NCBI GenBank assembly: GCA_000697055.1
Contig: JNDT01001705.1
Location: forward strand, 23,869-87,868
Length of the DNA: 64,000 nt
Reading direction: 5' to 3'
From: Saksenaea vasiformis B4078
Taxonomy: Eukaryota; Mucoromycota; Mucoromycetes; Mucorales; Saksenaeaceae
Below are positions 61,417 to 64,000 of this stretch, in pieces (the stretch's first letter is position 1; every line of letters starts with the position of its first letter). Both the position numbers and the translations under genes were made by a program. A model generated the notes under the pieces. That model saw nothing but the letters and a program-made list of their open reading frames with translations, did not search any database and was not told the origin of the DNA.

Positions 61417-61641
61417 GAGCGAATTCAAATAGGATAAAATGCTAATAACACCTAGTCCCTTGGCGTTGCGATTGGGAAGATTTTGTGTACTTAACCAGAG
61501 AACAACCAGTTCGCGGAGCAATTCGGCTGGAAATGAATTTCGCGCCAGAAAGGTTTCAGCTTTGTTTGGAAGGCCTAATTGTGCCGCTGGATTGAAAATG
61601 ACGACGTTGCCTTAGTTGACGTTGATACGATAGACAGCCAT
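61417..61641 (-). pseudogene. Coding-like fragment upstream of FHA gene, with in-frame stop
   Basis: In the same frame as the FHA gene, an ATG at 61641 opens MAVYRINVN, then TAA (61612-61614). After the stop the frame is open and protein-like for about 60 codons (GNVVIFNPAAQLGLPNKAE, then LLRELVVLWLSTQNLPN). I do not recognise the family. It may be a decayed exon, a missed short intron, or chance. Confidence 0.3.
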
Positions 61642-63058
61642 TAAGTATACATTTGATGTATCTCGATCGGGAAACATGAAGAGCAATCAAACATATAGTC
61701 GCCCGCTTTTAGACATGTTGATTGCTGCTGTAAATGCGCAAAACTTCTCAAAGACCGATAGGTAAGGTCATTAATTTATCATTATATGCACACCCAATCT
61801 CACCTGCGTGTGATTGATCCATCGTACTTAAAGTCTGTTTCATGAGCAATTGTCATGCCTTTGCTGTTCTTTGGGCCATCCGATTTACACCGAACACAGT
61901 GATAGTTGTGGATCAGATTGGTTAAAAGTGGATCACACAATCGAAAATCGATCAAGCCATGTCTGAGTCAGTCATCATTTTTTTTCCTTCTCTTCTTTTT
62001 TTTTTAGCAGAAAAAAAAAGCACGTTTGCTGTGGTATCTTAACAAGTTCAACAAAAGGGAAGCGGATAAAATCCTTTTCATTCAATTTGTCTGTCTATTT
62101 ATATTTGGTCAGTCTTTTCGGAATTCAGGTCTAAGTGAACATTGTTCTCGGCGATAGGTCTTCATGATAGTAATTACTGCGGTAACAGTGCCAGCTTGTT
62201 AACGATCTCGGCGACGTCTCTGTGATTTAGAGATGAGGCATAATTGGTGTTCCAATGTAGAGAAGCTCACTTGTAAAATGGAACACATTTCAATAGGATG
62301 AATAACATGAATGTCTACATATACCATATTTGCAAAGCAAGCGGTGCATCTTGCATCGATCCAAGTAGTCCCAGATCTCGTTGACCAAAACTTGATTAAA
62401 TGAGCACACTACTGAAGGAACCTTATAAAAAAAAGGATGATTTGCGGGTATGGCGTAATGTAAAGACCAGAATCAAGGGCTCTTCTGGGTTGGTTGCAAA
62501 TCGATGCGCCCAAGATGGTGATGTAGAGATAGCATGAATGTGCATGCACATTGACAAGGGAATAATTTTATTACGCAAATTTGTTCCATGAGCAGGTTGG
62601 ACGAAAAAGGAGCAGAGGCGATGGTGCAACAAAGAATGTGTAAATGGAGGAGAGGATGGGTGTGGATTTCGGTTCTTTAGATGTTAACTGACAAACGGGA
62701 AATCCTTGACAGTCTTCGTTATTTGAGTGTGTAAAGTAAGAGATGGGGACAATTGTTTACGCGTCTCTCCTTATTGTTGTTATATTAATTCGAGATTGCG
62801 GTTATTTGTAGTTGGTCTTGATTTTAGATATTATGCCGATCTTTGGACGTGGATCTATGACCTCATATGTGATATATACGGCCGTGGGTCAGGACAATGG
62901 CGCGCGACAGTGAAGGAAAGACTAATAAAGGATGGTGATAATGTCGTGGTTGGTGAAAAGCACAGTATCCAAGAACGCATCAAAGTACTGTGAGGACAAT
63001 TTCAGAGCTTACCATAATAGACGCTATTTGACGAACGCATGGTAGCAATTGCAAAACG
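61642..63058. other. Intergenic, no gene seen
   Basis: AT-rich with long T and A runs around 61977-62020. No coding exon or RNA gene is supported. Confidence 0.4.
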
Positions 63059-63578
63059 CCGTTTTCTCTGTTTGCAGGAAGGCCACGATACATTTATTCC
63101 AAGAAATTTGCCGCAGCATATCCATCATAACAGCCAGCTCAATGCAGTGTGTGCCAATAGGAGATGACAGAACCACTTCACTATTGTTGCTCATACAACG
63201 GGTGAGGCTGATACGTCGTTCAAACGCACGAAGGGCGCCACCTTTCATGCTCCCTCACCTATCCATGTTCCAAGGAGAGATGGTTACGCGGTTGACGTGA
63301 CAAGCCAGTTCCCCTCTGTTTTTGGGATTTCCTCCAGTCGGATAGATATGCGATGCGCATTCTGTTCTACAACTTGGCAGGCTGGGACTCCTATCCAGAT
63401 ACACGAGAGGGCGTCACCCCCCATGTCCCCCACGGAAACAATAAACCAACAAGTCATCGACAACCACACATCGTCCCCAAGGCGTTGTACAAGGCAATAG
63501 CAAGCATCAAATCATAGCAATCCAAAAGGCTCAAACTGCACGAGCACTATAATAGAACAGTGAGCATCAGATAATTTC
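63059..63578. repeat. Direct repeat, copy 1 (520-bp period)
   Basis: Positions 63075-63480 recur at 63595-64000 with a constant 520-bp offset and very few differences, mostly C/T or G/A. On the minus strand each copy carries an open frame starting MKGGALRAFERRISLTRCMS (63248 in copy 1) and part of another (WFIVSVGDMGGDALSCIW). No family was recognised. The segment 63481-63578 has no counterpart in the window. Confidence 0.85.
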
Positions 63579-64000
63579 CCGTTTTTTCCGTTTGCAGGGA
63601 GGCCATGATACATTTACCCCAAGAAATTTGCCGCAGCATATCCATCATAACAGCCAGCTCAATGCAGTGTGTGCCAATAGGAGATGACAGAACCACTTCA
63701 CTATTGTTGCTCATACAACGGGTGAGGCTGATACGTCGTTCAAACGCACGAAGGGCGCCACCTTTCATGCTCCCTCACCTATCCATGTTCCAAGGAGAGA
63801 TGGTTACGCGGTTGACGTGACAAGCCAGTTCCCCTCTGTTTTTGGGATTTCCTCCAGTCGGATAGATATGCGATGCGCATTCTATTCTACAACTTGGCAG
63901 GCTGGGACTCCTATCCAGATACACGAGAGGACGTCACCCCCCATGTCCCCCACGGAAACAATAAACCAACAAGTCATCGACAACCACACATCGTCCCCAA
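63579..64000. repeat. Direct repeat, copy 2, truncated by window edge
   Basis: Second copy of the 520-bp unit, nearly identical to 63059-63480, so the duplication is recent. It runs to the last base of the window, so more copies may follow. Confidence 0.85.

Overview
The window reads as nuclear DNA of an early-diverging fungus, most likely Mucoromycota (Mucorales-like). Genes are dense and carry many short spliceosomal introns (about 45-75 nt, GTAAGT/GTATGT donors, CTNAC-type branch sites). The protein families are eukaryotic and fungal. There is no operon structure and no bacterial signal. The species cannot be fixed from the sequence alone. All gene models were spliced by hand, and reading phase was checked across every stated junction.

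Layout. 0.4-2.5 kb: cornichon (ERV14) and a membrane-anchored O-fucosyltransferase-like protein. 5.9-9.3 kb: a DUF218 membrane protein, a small secreted Cys-rich protein, a LITAF-domain protein, then the 3' end of a WNK-type kinase running back from 11.2 kb. 12.4-15.5 kb: a second O-fucosyltransferase-like protein and a three-domain monothiol glutaredoxin (PICOT type). 18-19 kb: a small orphan gene converging on a Yippee gene. 19-23 kb is gene-poor. 23.2-30.7 kb: HSL-type alpha/beta hydrolase, STIMATE-family membrane protein and a NOA1/YqeH-like circularly permuted GTPase. 31.1 kb: a CACTA-like miniature transposon. 32.7-40.3 kb: casein kinase 1, UDP-glucose 4-epimerase and SERINC/TMS1. 42.1-45.2 kb: a Fanzor (eukaryotic TnpB-like RNA-guided nuclease) locus that looks decayed. 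46.1-57.5 kb: KDEL receptor, NSRP1-like splicing regulator, a SAC3/THP3-like gene with an unclear 5' half, exosome subunit RRP42, an F-box protein and a membrane/coiled-coil protein. 60.5-61.4 kb: a small FHA-domain protein with a Pro-Glu-Lys repeat tail. The window ends in a 520-bp direct repeat that continues past the edge.

Themes. Many genes serve the early secretory pathway and membranes (ERV14, ERD2, SERINC, STIMATE, LITAF, two fucosyltransferase-like proteins, UDP-galactose supply), but they are scattered on both strands, so this is neighbourhood rather than a cluster. The most unusual content is the Fanzor locus, the CACTA-like element, a dispersed repeat family with at least four partial copies, and the FHA gene with its GC-AG intron.
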